Positions 27,507-36,553 of a stretch of DNA of 64,000 nucleotides are shown here, piece by piece (position 1 is the stretch's first letter; every line of letters begins with the position of its first letter). The translations under genes and the position numbers were made by a program. Location of the stretch: positions 1 through 64,000 of the forward strand of contig JADFDC010000003.1 of NCBI GenBank assembly GCA_018263115.1, given 5' to 3'. The notes under the pieces are model-generated. The model saw only the letters and a program-made list of their open reading frames with translations, ran no database searches and had not been told where the DNA came from. Source of the DNA: Thiobacillus sp. (GTDB taxonomy: Bacteria > Pseudomonadota > Gammaproteobacteria > Burkholderiales > Thiobacillaceae).

Positions 27507-29018
27507 TCAATCGTCTTTCTCAGGCTTTTCCGGTTTTTCTGGCTTTTCTACCTTCTCGGGTTTTTCCGGCTTTTCGGGTTTCTCAGCCTTTTCCGGCTTC
27601 TCCACCTTTTCGGGTTTTTCCGTTTTTTCCGGCTTCTCGGCTTTTTCTGCTTTCTCAATCTTTTCTGCTTTTTCCGGTTTCTCAACGGGTTCGAATTTCT
27701 GGGCTTTTTCTGTTTCCTCATGCCGTTCCGAACGCTCATTCAATTCCCGCTCATGCGACTCCGGCTGCTCCACCTCGCCACGATCACGCTCCTCCCTGGA
27801 TTCGTTTTCATGCCGCTCGCCTTCGTGGTGTGCATCCTTTCCGGGCATTGCCGTGCCCGCGCCAGCGCTGTTGCCGCTCCCCTTCAACTCGGTTTCCTTT
27901 TCCTTCGGAACCTGGTCCTTGGCTTCGCCGCGAATTTCAATACGTTCGATAACCGTCTGGCCATTCTTTTGCCGAGCCTCAACCCTCACCAGTTGGCCGG
28001 GCTGCAAGTCCTTGATGTTGCCGCCCTTGATGCGGGTATCCGCACTCAGGGCAAAATCAACGCCTCCGACACGCACCATGCCGCCGTTGCCAGAGTGGAT
28101 ACTGTCCTGAACCACCATACGATCAACCTTGTCCAGTAAATCCTGCTTGCCGCTCGAATCAATCCGATCGGCTTTGAAACCGCCGCCTTCAGGTTTTCCA
28201 ATGGCACGGAATTCTTTTCCGGATTTCACTGAGCCAGTTCCTTCCGGCAGATGGACCCTCACACCGTTTATCGTGGCGACTCCGTTCTCGACGGTTTCCG
28301 CCTCGCCGCTGATCAAATCCGCTTCCCGCGGTTTGGCGGCATCGATCCGCGTTGCAAAAATGGAACCGGCATTCAGCCGATAGCCGCTGACCTTGATGCG
28401 GTCTCCCTGCTTGAGCCCATGTGCGCCCGGCAGGCTGACCCACTGACCCCAGACCTTGACCTTGTCGCCTTCAACAGCCTGGACGCGCCCGATCAGGGCA
28501 TGCTGAACATGAATTTGCCGGGCAACCAGATTCCCGCCTTTACCCACGGCTTCTACTGCAACCATTTGTCCGACTGCGAGCTGATCCGCTGCAACGGGTG
28601 AGCCGTTGGACACCACAGGCGTTCCGGCATCGTAGTGAATTTCAAGGCCATTCACGCACACGCTGCCGAAGCCGGTAATCTCACCGACCACGCCAGTGCC
28701 TCCCGTACCCATTCCATCGTCCTGACGGGCTTGTATGCCGGTGCCGCCATTGCCGCTGCCATCACGATGCCCCGTCCCACCTGAGCCGGAACCATCGCCA
28801 TCACGGACCTGTTTCCCAGTACCGCCGTTTCCGCTGCCATCGCGATGCCCGGTTCCACCGATGCCCGACCCATCGCCATCCGCCGGTTTCAAGCCCGTCC
28901 CGCCGATGCCTGAGCCATGCTCGACCGGGAAGGGCCGTCCACCCAGCGCGCAGGGATTTGCGGAAGCTTCGAGGCTTAATAGGATTAAGAGTAGTGCGAA
29001 AGACTGCCGAACAATCAT
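27507..29018 (-). CDS. Secreted DUF5666 protein with GGTG repeats and an EKPEK-repeat tail
   Basis: The 503-residue protein has a signal peptide (1-20), then six Gly-rich repeats of the form GSGxGGTG (about 35-108). Several beta-rich DUF5666 modules follow (about 110-370), and then a charged region and a tail of EKPEKxEK repeats (about 440-503). The tail is nearly all Glu, Lys and Pro. DUF5666 has no established function. It is the last gene of the multihaem-cytochrome operon and overlaps the DUF6502 gene by 4 nt (ATGA). Its export and flexible charged tail suggest a periplasmic or cell-surface role; linkage to electron transfer is inference from position. Confidence 0.8.
   Translation of the reverse strand: MIVRQSFALLLILLSLEASANPCALGGRPFPVEHGSGIGGTGLKPADGDGSGIGGTGHRDGSGNGGTGKQVRDGDGSGSGGTGHRDGSGNGGTGIQARQDDGMGTGGTGVVGEITGFGSVCVNGLEIHYDAGTPVVSNGSPVAADQLAVGQMVAVEAVGKGGNLVARQIHVQHALIGRVQAVEGDKVKVWGQWVSLPGAHGLKQGDRIKVSGYRLNAGSIFATRIDAAKPREADLISGEAETVENGVATINGVRVHLPEGTGSVKSGKEFRAIGKPEGGGFKADRIDSSGKQDLLDKVDRMVVQDSIHSGNGGMVRVGGVDFALSADTRIKGGNIKDLQPGQLVRVEARQKNGQTVIERIEIRGEAKDQVPKEKETELKGSGNSAGAGTAMPGKDAHHEGERHENESREERDRGEVEQPESHERELNERSERHEETEKAQKFEPVEKPEKAEKIEKAEKAEKPEKTEKPEKVEKPEKAEKPEKPEKPEKVEKPEKPEKPEKDD
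27510..27690. repeat. Low-complexity tandem repeats encoding the EKPEK tail
   Basis: Short degenerate units of CTTTTCCGG / CTTTTTCGG type (15-18 bp, on the plus strand) repeat through this stretch, each giving EKPEK or EKAEK on the minus strand. Such arrays are prone to length change by slippage. Confidence 0.8.
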
Positions 29019-29920
29019 GATGATTTATCCTGCTTTTCCTCTGCCGACTCGTTTGCCTGATAGAAATACAAACCGAAAGTAATCCGGTGCGTAGCCTTCA
29101 ACTTGCCGAAGTCAGCCTGTTGCAATTCCAGCGCCTTGCGATTCAGCGCCTGCATTGCTTCTGCCGCCAGGGTTCTTGAATAATCTGCCAGTTGATCGGC
29201 TGAATGTTCCGTCAACTGGTCAAAATAAACGCATCGGTCGAGCATGGGCGATTGCCCTGTCGTGAGGTTGTGGCCGCTTGCCGCAAGATGATCATGAATC
29301 ACCTTACCGAAATAAAACAGCTTTTCTTCCTGACCATGCGCGGGAACAAAGGCCTCGGTTCGCAGCACAACGCGCCCTTTGTCATCAACATCGGCAACCC
29401 CAAGCCTGAGCCACTCATCCAGCACGACGCGCGGGCGGATGTCCTTATTGACGCTCTGTACCAGCCGCTCGAATGAGGCATCACCACCATCTGCGGCAAG
29501 CCTGGCCAAAGGCTTGGGTCGGCCATTTGCATCCAGGTAAATCACCTCGCCCATCCATCTTGACACCAGTTGCGCGCCCAGCGAAACAGCGGGGGGCGGG
29601 CTGGACTCCGAAAGCATTTCACCACGCAGTCTTTTCACATCCTGGCGATGAATGCCAGTCAATAGACTGATCCTGCTGTCGGTTTGCGGCTTTTGGTCAA
29701 GCGGAAATTCCCGCGTAGCCACCTCGACATAAGTCAGCTTGAGCAAATTGGCCAGATAGGGAAATTGCACGCTATACGACAGCAGCAGCCGGACCAGCGG
29801 CCGTAGTATTCTCCTCAGCGCCATGACCAGCGGCAGAGGCGGCGTCACCGGACCAGAATCAATTTTGGGCTTTAGTGAAGGAAGCGGCATGCTCTTTGAA
29901 ATTTCGAACGGGCTGAACAT
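29015..29920 (-). CDS. DUF6502 family protein
   Basis: The protein of about 301 residues has the family's opening (ALRRILRPLVRLLLSYSVQF), the segment LLKLTYVEVATREF and an HTH-like region (SRISLLTGIHRQDVKRLRGE). A C-terminal alpha-helical part rich in Asp/Gln follows. DUF6502 proteins are often encoded next to DUF5666 proteins, as here; function unknown, possibly regulatory given the HTH-like segment. The ATG at 29920 is used; a later ATG at 29890 has a better AAGAG and is an alternative. There is no signal peptide, so it is cytoplasmic, unlike its operon neighbours. Confidence 0.75.
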   Translation of the reverse strand: MFSPFEISKSMPLPSLKPKIDSGPVTPPLPLVMALRRILRPLVRLLLSYSVQFPYLANLLKLTYVEVATREFPLDQKPQTDSRISLLTGIHRQDVKRLRGEMLSESSPPPAVSLGAQLVSRWMGEVIYLDANGRPKPLARLAADGGDASFERLVQSVNKDIRPRVVLDEWLRLGVADVDDKGRVVLRTEAFVPAHGQEEKLFYFGKVIHDHLAASGHNLTTGQSPMLDRCVYFDQLTEHSADQLADYSRTLAAEAMQALNRKALELQQADFGKLKATHRITFGLYFYQANESAEEKQDKSS

Positions 29921-29941
29921 CAAACTTATGCAGACAAGTAC

Positions 29942-31234
29942 TTAGGGTACTACGTTATCGATGCTGACTTGAATACCCTGGCTGCCCGGCTTGACCGGGC
30001 CGGCCGCGCCCTCCAGATCGCCGCTTTGCGCAGAGGCGTTGCCAGACCGCGAAATTCGCGCAACCACTTTCACCGAGGTTGCGTCTGATAACTTCATGTC
30101 CGGCGACATGCCGCTGGAATCGTCCAGGCTGAACCGCAAGGGCAGCTCGCTGGCCTTGTAGCTCGCAATGGCCAGCGGCATGCGCGGGCCTTTTTCAGCC
30201 CTGGCAAAAATGAAAACCGTGTCATCTGGCCTGACCTTGCCAGCCAGTTGTGGCGCAAGCTTGACGTTGCCGGTGATACTGGCGCCGCCCGGAGCCAGGC
30301 TGGCCGATGCAGAGCGGGCAGGCATGATGTCTGGTAACGCTGCGACAGGAGGACGGCCCTCCATCCGTGCGTGCGCTTCTTCGAGGCTGCCCTGAATAGA
30401 ACGGGCAAACTCTGAATCAGCCGGGGCGGTTTGAACTACCTTTTCCCAATAGCCAACAGCCTCCTTGTAATCCTTGTGCTCGAAGGCCGCGGTGCCGGCC
30501 AGCGCCAGCGCTTTCAGGTTGGTGGGGTCGGTCTTCAGCGCCCATTTGATGATTTCCAGCGGCTTGCCATCCAGCTTCTGGCCTTGCGACATGGCCAGCG
30601 CATCGGCATAGTCCGCCATCAACTGGGCATCGGGCGGCAGCAGTGAAGCCGCCTTCTCGTAGGCCGAAGCCGCTTCCTGATAACGTCCCAGCACGTTCCA
30701 GGAACGCGCGAGCATGGCCCAGCCCTCGCCGTCAGAAGGATTGGCCTGCATGCGTTGCGCCAACTTGTCCGCGCTTTCGCGAATCTGTTCAAATGACATG
30801 CCGTGCGGGCTTTCCGGTTGAGCAGACCCGCTGGCAATAGCCACAGTGCCGGACGCAGGCGCGAGTGACGCTGCTTCTGGAGAGCCCAGTTTGAGATAGA
30901 TGCCAATAGCTGCGACAGGCAGTAGAACCGCTATGACGACTGGTACCCAACGCGATTTCTCCGTCTGTCCGACAGGAATATCGTTCAGCGAAGACAACGC
31001 ATCCTCGATCGCCCGTCGTCCCAATTCCTGACGTTCGGATTCGAACTGGACGGAGTCCAGAGTCCCCTTGTCCGCCTCCGATTGCAGTTCTTTCAGCTGG
31101 TCTCGGTATATCTGTGCATTGGAGCGAATGCGTGACATCTGGTTTTCGCCATCCCTGCTCCGAGTCAAGGCTGGCAAGACAAATGCCAGGCCCAATGCGA
31201 CCATCAACCCCATCAAAACCAGAAACCCCGTCAT
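29942..31234 (-). CDS. ccmI: CcmI-like cytochrome c biogenesis protein (TPR)
   Basis: The 430-residue protein has two N-terminal transmembrane segments (about 2-20 and 95-112) flanking a cytoplasmic coiled-coil loop (YRDQLKELQSEADKGTL). Periplasmic TPRs follow (about 150-290) and then a C-terminal beta domain. This is the CcmI/NrfG layout: CcmI presents apocytochrome to the haem lyase CcmF/H. The other ccm genes are absent, so this copy sits directly in the multihaem cytochrome operon, where it could chaperone cytochromes with tens of haem sites. Confidence 0.82.
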   Translation of the reverse strand: MTGFLVLMGLMVALGLAFVLPALTRSRDGENQMSRIRSNAQIYRDQLKELQSEADKGTLDSVQFESERQELGRRAIEDALSSLNDIPVGQTEKSRWVPVVIAVLLPVAAIGIYLKLGSPEAASLAPASGTVAIASGSAQPESPHGMSFEQIRESADKLAQRMQANPSDGEGWAMLARSWNVLGRYQEAASAYEKAASLLPPDAQLMADYADALAMSQGQKLDGKPLEIIKWALKTDPTNLKALALAGTAAFEHKDYKEAVGYWEKVVQTAPADSEFARSIQGSLEEAHARMEGRPPVAALPDIMPARSASASLAPGGASITGNVKLAPQLAGKVRPDDTVFIFARAEKGPRMPLAIASYKASELPLRFSLDDSSGMSPDMKLSDATSVKVVARISRSGNASAQSGDLEGAAGPVKPGSQGIQVSIDNVVP

Positions 31235-31292
31235 GCCAGTTTCCTGCAGCCTTTCTGCTCAAACATGTGCTTGCTTGATCCTGTTAAGAGCC

Positions 31293-33776
31293 TCAAAAAT
31301 CCCAACGATAGCCCAGCGAAAAATAATGGGTTTGTGAAATGTCCTGCGTGCCTGGGCTATCCGTGGTGGCATGTTCATAAATATATTCGCCATCCAGGCT
31401 CACGGATTCCCTGATGCGGTAACTGACTCGAATACCCGGCGTCCAGCGTTTCAATTCCGTGCTGGGGTCGGTTTGCTGCCGATAGTATTTGAGCGAAGGC
31501 TCCAGCGACCACTTGTCGCCAAGGTAGGTCGTATTGTTATATGCAATCTGCACGCCGGTGAACGAAGGCGTGGACTCAGGCGCATCGGTATAGGACAGTG
31601 AGAACACATTGATGTCGCGTCCGGAAAACAGATTGGTGCCGATGGCACGAAGCGCGTAATTCATGATGTTCCCGGTTGCCGGACTTGGATTGAGCACCGT
31701 TCCGTCATCCAGCGTCACCTGTGGAAGCGCGCCAATATTGGTCAGCCCGATATCCGCGCCAAGCTGCCAGCCTGGATTGAGCGGCGTGGTCAAACCAAAC
31801 TGGGCCTGCGTGGCGATGGCGGTGGCATCCTCGGCCAGGGCTCGGATCTGGTCTTCCGTGCGCACCGTGAGCAACTGCTTGATGGATGTAGGAATGGGAA
31901 TCAGCGATGTCACTACACTGTTATACAGCGCATTGTGCGTGGAGAGGGTGGGCGCACGCCGCCGGTCCAGCAGTAGGTTGAATGTGGTCTGCCCCGCGGT
32001 TTGCCACGAGCCCTGCAGCATGGCGATATTCAGGATGTCATAGCTGACGTCATAATCCACCAGCGAATACAGCGAACGGCGCTCGTCAAAGTAGCGCACC
32101 TCTCCGCCGACTGCCCGCCGGTCCAGGATGCCATCCACCTGCTGCTCGACAAAAAAGGCATTGCCGCTCCAACGGCCGGCCAGATTCTCGGCATCAAGGC
32201 TCAGCCCCCAGAACTTGCGGTCGGAATCCAGCGTAGGAAATTCCACCGGCAGGCCAAGCGCAAAATTGACCTTGTACTTGGGCATGAAGCCATAACCCAA
32301 TGTCGCGCCATCAAAGCGGTTGGGCAAGCCGCTGCCGTAGCCGCTCTGGCGGCCGACTCTGGCATTGAAATTGTTCTGCAAGCCCTTGTAATCGTAATAG
32401 GCCGCAGTCAGGCGGTTTCGTGTCGGCACGGATTCCAGGAAACTCCACGTATGCGTGTCGCGCACGACGAACCGGTGATCCGCATTGACATCACGGTAAC
32501 GGCCATTGAGATCGACGTTGGTGACGAGCGATGACTGATCGATGCCCGAAATGGAGGATTTTTCAACTGTGGTGGGCGTGTTGAACGCCGTCTGGGTCTG
32601 CGATTGGCCGCCGTAATAATACTGGGATAGGCTGCCGCTGAAGGTCTTGACTATTTTGGTCTCAGGAACCCGCTTCGCCACGGCATCCGGCGCACCTGGC
32701 ACAGATTGCTGCTGCACATTCAATGCAGCCAGCCGCTCACGAATCCTGGCTGCACCTTCGCCTTCCGGGAACAGTTTGAGATAAAGCTCGTACTCGGTTT
32801 TTGCCTTGGCCAGTTCGCCATTGCGCTCACGTGCCAGGCCGATCAGCTCCTGGCCCTCCTGCGAATGCGCATTGGGCGGCAGGAATAGAAGCTGGTTGAA
32901 CAGGTTGACTGCCTGCTCGTTGTTGCCGGCTTCCAGCGCGGCTTTGGCCTGTTTCATCAGGCTGGCTGCCTGTTCCTCCACTTCAGGAATCGCGGCCTGC
33001 TCGACAGGCGGCGCGGGCTGCGCTTCCGCTGGTGCGGGCTTCCTTGCCACAGAACCAAGCGTCTGTTGCCTGCGGCTGGCCATATCGACAACGGCCGCCT
33101 CGGTAAACACGGAAACCAACTGGCCGCGGAGTTTTTCAGCCGCCGCAGCATCCGGCAGATAGCCCAGATAAAGCTCGTAGACAGTCTTGCCATCCCTGGT
33201 CTGCTGGGACGTGAACACATCGTAATCCGCGAAGCGCGCGGGCACGGCTCTATCCCCGAGCGCCTCCTTGCTGGCGGCGCTCAACAACCTGACCGCATAA
33301 CGCCTGTTGTCCTTGACCGCTGTTTTGCCCGCATCCTTGAACACGATGTCCAGGCTGCGATCGTCCGGGCCAGCCTTGATCGTGGCTTCCGTCCGCTTGC
33401 TGAATTTGACCAGCAGCTTCTTGATCTGCGTCCCCGACTGGGGCGGAAACGACACCGACACGCCGGGCAGGGAAGCAACAGGTTTGGTTTTCAGCAGTTC
33501 CTCAACCTTGAGTTGCAGCTCCGAGCCTTCCACGATCCTGAAATACACAATGGCCGCACTGCCATTCTCTGCCGCGGCCTGCCGAATGTAATGAATGCGC
33601 GCGTTGAATTTGATGCGGACAACATTGTCCGTCCTGCCCGGTTGGACCTGCAATTCCTCCATCACGTTCGCCAGCGCGGGCGGCACACCACCCATGCATA
33701 AACCCAGGCTGATGAGTGAGATGGCGGTTTTCTTTCTTGCGCATACGTGCATGGGTTGAGTCTTTCCTTTAATCAT
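31293..33776 (-). CDS. Outer-membrane SPOR/TPR/beta-barrel protein of the multihaem cluster (putative porin)
   Basis: The 827-residue precursor begins with a signal peptide (AISLISLGLCMGGVPPALA; a second start at 33752 gives a cleaner leader). It continues with an AMIN-like beta domain (about 40-150), a SPOR-like segment (YAVRLLSA...KLRGQLVSVF, about 160-235) and TPRs (about 265-345). From about residue 385 there are alternating amphipathic strands with aromatic girdles, ending HYFSLGYRWDF: an outer-membrane beta-barrel with a terminal Phe. With 35-plus and 24-haem cytochromes immediately upstream in the operon, it is the best candidate for the barrel that carries a cytochrome through the outer membrane. 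No database match was possible here. Confidence 0.72.
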   Translation of the reverse strand: MIKGKTQPMHVCARKKTAISLISLGLCMGGVPPALANVMEELQVQPGRTDNVVRIKFNARIHYIRQAAAENGSAAIVYFRIVEGSELQLKVEELLKTKPVASLPGVSVSFPPQSGTQIKKLLVKFSKRTEATIKAGPDDRSLDIVFKDAGKTAVKDNRRYAVRLLSAASKEALGDRAVPARFADYDVFTSQQTRDGKTVYELYLGYLPDAAAAEKLRGQLVSVFTEAAVVDMASRRQQTLGSVARKPAPAEAQPAPPVEQAAIPEVEEQAASLMKQAKAALEAGNNEQAVNLFNQLLFLPPNAHSQEGQELIGLARERNGELAKAKTEYELYLKLFPEGEGAARIRERLAALNVQQQSVPGAPDAVAKRVPETKIVKTFSGSLSQYYYGGQSQTQTAFNTPTTVEKSSISGIDQSSLVTNVDLNGRYRDVNADHRFVVRDTHTWSFLESVPTRNRLTAAYYDYKGLQNNFNARVGRQSGYGSGLPNRFDGATLGYGFMPKYKVNFALGLPVEFPTLDSDRKFWGLSLDAENLAGRWSGNAFFVEQQVDGILDRRAVGGEVRYFDERRSLYSLVDYDVSYDILNIAMLQGSWQTAGQTTFNLLLDRRRAPTLSTHNALYNSVVTSLIPIPTSIKQLLTVRTEDQIRALAEDATAIATQAQFGLTTPLNPGWQLGADIGLTNIGALPQVTLDDGTVLNPSPATGNIMNYALRAIGTNLFSGRDINVFSLSYTDAPESTPSFTGVQIAYNNTTYLGDKWSLEPSLKYYRQQTDPSTELKRWTPGIRVSYRIRESVSLDGEYIYEHATTDSPGTQDISQTHYFSLGYRWDF

Positions 33777-33781
33777 GAAAA

Positions 33782-36553
33782 TCAGAAATCTCCGCCGGTG
33801 GATTTATGCTCGCCACTGCGTGTTTTCTTGATGGTGGTAAACGTGTTGTTCGTGTACTCATGGCAACTGCCCGAGCAATCCTTCAATTCCCCGACCGTGT
33901 ACAGAATCTTGGGCGAATCCACCTTCTTGTGCGCATCCGGTTTGAACTTGCTGGCATGGCATCCCGCGCAATCCGGTTTGTAGGCGGCAAATTTCCACAC
34001 AACCACCTCGTTGTTCGTGGTATGGCATGAAGCGCATGTCACGCCGGAATTGTGCGGCTTGTAGAACGGCGAGGTGTGCGTATAGGCCTTTGTGGGCGTC
34101 CAGGCCGTGGTCGTGTGGCAACTGTCGCATGAGCGGGTCGTCACAAAATGCCCGGACGATTTACCGGTAGCCGTGGATCCGTTATGACAGGTTGCGCAAG
34201 TCCCTGGAGCAACGCTCGCATGACTGAAAGTCGCAGGCAGCCACGCAGTCGTCTTGTGGCAGGAGTCGCAAGAGGCCGTCGTTGCCAAATGCGTGCCGGG
34301 CTTGCCAGTCGCGCTTGAACCGTTATGGCAGGTAGCACACGTTCCGGGGACAACACCCGTATGACTGAATGTGGCTGGCAGCCAGGCGGTGGTGCGATGG
34401 CAGGAGTCGCAGGATGAAGTCGTCGGAATGTGAGCGCTCGGCTTGCCCGTGGCGGTCGAGCCATTGTGGCAGGTCGAACAGGTGCCAGGCGCCACCCCAG
34501 TATGACTGAACGTGGCCGGCAGCCAGGCCGTGGTCTTGTGACAGCTGTCGCACGAAGCAGTGGTCGGGATATGGCTGGTGGGCTTGCCCGTTGCGGTCGA
34601 TCCGTTGTGGCAGGTCGAACAGGTGCCGGGCGCTACGCCGGTGTGGCTGAAGGTTGCTGGCAACCAGGCCGTGGTCTTGTGGCAAGAGTCGCAGGATGCA
34701 CTGGTTGGAATATGCGTCGATGGTTTGCCGGTGGCAGTCGACCCGTTATGGCAGGTCGAGCACGTTCCCGGCGCAACACCAGTATGGCTGAACGTGGCCG
34801 GCAGCCAGGCCGTGGTCTTGTGGCAGGAATCGCAGGACGCTGAAGTCGGTATGTGGGTCGACGGCTTTCCAGTGGCAGTGCTGCCATTGTGGCAAGTCGA
34901 ACACGTTCCCGGCGCTACGCCAGTATGGCTGAACGTGGCAGGCAGCCAGGCCGTGGTCTTGTGGCAGGAATCGCACGAGGTGGTAGTCGGGATGTGCGTC
35001 GACGGCTTTCCAGTGGCAGTGCTGCCATTGTGGCATGTCGAACAGGTTCCCGGCGCAACGCCAGTGTGACTGAACGTGGCAGGCAGCCAGGCCGTAGTCT
35101 TGTGGCAGGAATCGCACGAGGTGGTAGTCGGGATGTGCGTCGACGGCTTTCCCGTTGCGGTGCTGCCATTGTGGCAGGTCGAACAGGTTCCCGGTGCAAT
35201 GCCAGCGTGACTCATTGTGGCAGTATTCCAGGATGAGGTCTTATGACAGGTATCACACGCCGCGCTGGTTGGGATATGCGTGCTGGGCTTGCCCGTTGCC
35301 GTTGAGCCGTTATGGCAGGTCGCGCAGGTCCCGGGGGCAATGCCCGCATGATTCATGGTCGCGGGTTTCCATGCCGCGGTCTTGTGACAGTTGTCGCATG
35401 AAGCAGTCGTGGGAATATGGCTGGACGGCTTGCCCTTTGCCGTTGAACCATTGTGGCAGGTCGAGCAGGACCCGGGCGCCACGCCTGAATGATTGAAGGT
35501 GGCAGGCAGCCACGCCGAGGTTTTATGGCAGGAATCGCACGAGGCAGAAGTCGGCACATGCTTTGCCGGCTTGCCTTTGGCGCTGATGCCATTGTGGCAG
35601 GTCGAGCAGGTGCCCGGTGCAACGCCAGTGTGACTGAAAGTGGCTGGCAGCCATGCAGTTGTTTTGTGGCAACCGTCGCATGAAGCACTGGTAGGAATAT
35701 GACTGGATGGTTTGCCTTTCGCGGTCGAACCATTATGACAGGTTGAGCATGTACCGGGGCTGACGCCGGCATGGCTGAACGAGGCCGGGAGCCATGCCGA
35801 GGTTTTGTGGCAGGAGTCGCACGAAGCCGAAGTTGAAATGTGTTTTGCCGGTTTGCCTTTGGCGCTGGTGCCATTGTGGCAGGTCGAGCAGGCGCCCGGC
35901 GCAACGCCGGCGTGACTGAATGCCGCCGGTGTCCATGCGGTGGTCTTGTGGCAACTGTCGCAAGCCGAAGTTGTGGGGATATGCCCGGAGTGTTTGCCCC
36001 TGGCGGACGATCCGTTATGGCAGCTTGCGCAGCTGCCGGCAGCCACAGTGGAATGGCCGAATTTCGCCGGCGTCCAGGCAGATGTCTTGTGACAGCTGTC
36101 GCAAGGCGCGGGGGTGGCGATGTGCCCAGCGGGTTTCCCCTTGGCCTTGCTGCTGTTGTGGCAGCTTGCGCAGGAGCCTGCCGCAACTCCCGAATGATCA
36201 AACCTGGCGCCGCTGAACGTTGTCGTGTTGTGACACGTGCTGCAAGACTGCTTGGTGGGAATATGATTAGTGGGCAAGGTCGTTGTTGCGCGCTGACTGC
36301 CCGCCGTGTGGCAGCTCGAACACTGCGTGGGCGTGCCCTTGAATACGCCACGGACGTGGCAGGATTCGCAGCGTGTGTTTGCATGCGCGCCCGTCAGCGC
36401 AAAACCCGTCGTGATGTGGTCGAAGCGGGTTTTACCCGGTTGCGCGGCAAGAGCATCGGGCAGGAAACCTGCCAGCAAACAGACCAGCAGAATCGCAATG
36501 ATAGTTGCGAGCAATGGATAGCGCGTACGCTCATGGATAAACAAGTGCATCAT
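33782..36553 (-). CDS. Giant multihaem c-type cytochrome: 35 CXXCH plus one CX3CH
   Basis: The ATG at 36553 (AGGAG 4 nt upstream, 4-nt overlap with the previous stop) gives 923 residues with a signal peptide (YPLLATIIAILLV...PDALAA). I count 35 CXXCH motifs and one C-terminal CSGSCH (CX3CH). Fifteen repeats of exactly 47 residues (pattern HIPTxxxCDSCHKTTAW-LPATFSHTG-VAPGTCSTCHNG) each hold two haem sites. They also carry two extra conserved His (HIPT and FSH), enough for bis-His ligation of both haems. Two haems precede the array and three CXXCH plus the CX3CH follow. It should form a long haem wire, periplasmic or extracellular. No known enzyme domain is present. Confidence 0.93.
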   Translation of the reverse strand: MMHLFIHERTRYPLLATIIAILLVCLLAGFLPDALAAQPGKTRFDHITTGFALTGAHANTRCESCHVRGVFKGTPTQCSSCHTAGSQRATTTLPTNHIPTKQSCSTCHNTTTFSGARFDHSGVAAGSCASCHNSSKAKGKPAGHIATPAPCDSCHKTSAWTPAKFGHSTVAAGSCASCHNGSSARGKHSGHIPTTSACDSCHKTTAWTPAAFSHAGVAPGACSTCHNGTSAKGKPAKHISTSASCDSCHKTSAWLPASFSHAGVSPGTCSTCHNGSTAKGKPSSHIPTSASCDGCHKTTAWLPATFSHTGVAPGTCSTCHNGISAKGKPAKHVPTSASCDSCHKTSAWLPATFNHSGVAPGSCSTCHNGSTAKGKPSSHIPTTASCDNCHKTAAWKPATMNHAGIAPGTCATCHNGSTATGKPSTHIPTSAACDTCHKTSSWNTATMSHAGIAPGTCSTCHNGSTATGKPSTHIPTTTSCDSCHKTTAWLPATFSHTGVAPGTCSTCHNGSTATGKPSTHIPTTTSCDSCHKTTAWLPATFSHTGVAPGTCSTCHNGSTATGKPSTHIPTSASCDSCHKTTAWLPATFSHTGVAPGTCSTCHNGSTATGKPSTHIPTSASCDSCHKTTAWLPATFSHTGVAPGTCSTCHNGSTATGKPTSHIPTTASCDSCHKTTAWLPATFSHTGVAPGTCSTCHNGSTATGKPSAHIPTTSSCDSCHRTTAWLPATFSHTGVVPGTCATCHNGSSATGKPGTHLATTASCDSCHKTTAWLPATFSHASVAPGTCATCHNGSTATGKSSGHFVTTRSCDSCHTTTAWTPTKAYTHTSPFYKPHNSGVTCASCHTTNNEVVVWKFAAYKPDCAGCHASKFKPDAHKKVDSPKILYTVGELKDCSGSCHEYTNNTFTTIKKTRSGEHKSTGGDF
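34151..36265. repeat. Tandem array of fifteen 141-bp repeats in the cytochrome gene
   Basis: The H codons that begin unit 1 (36265) and the partial unit 16 (34150) lie exactly 15 x 141 bp apart, so no unit has gained or lost a net codon. Neighbouring units in the middle (about 34.4-35.2 kb) are nearly identical, pointing to recent duplication or homogenisation; end units are more diverged. Confidence 0.9.

Noticed and set aside
34151-36265. CRISPR array
   Set aside because: The repeats are 141-bp coding units in frame with haem motifs, not short repeats with unique spacers, and no cas genes are present.
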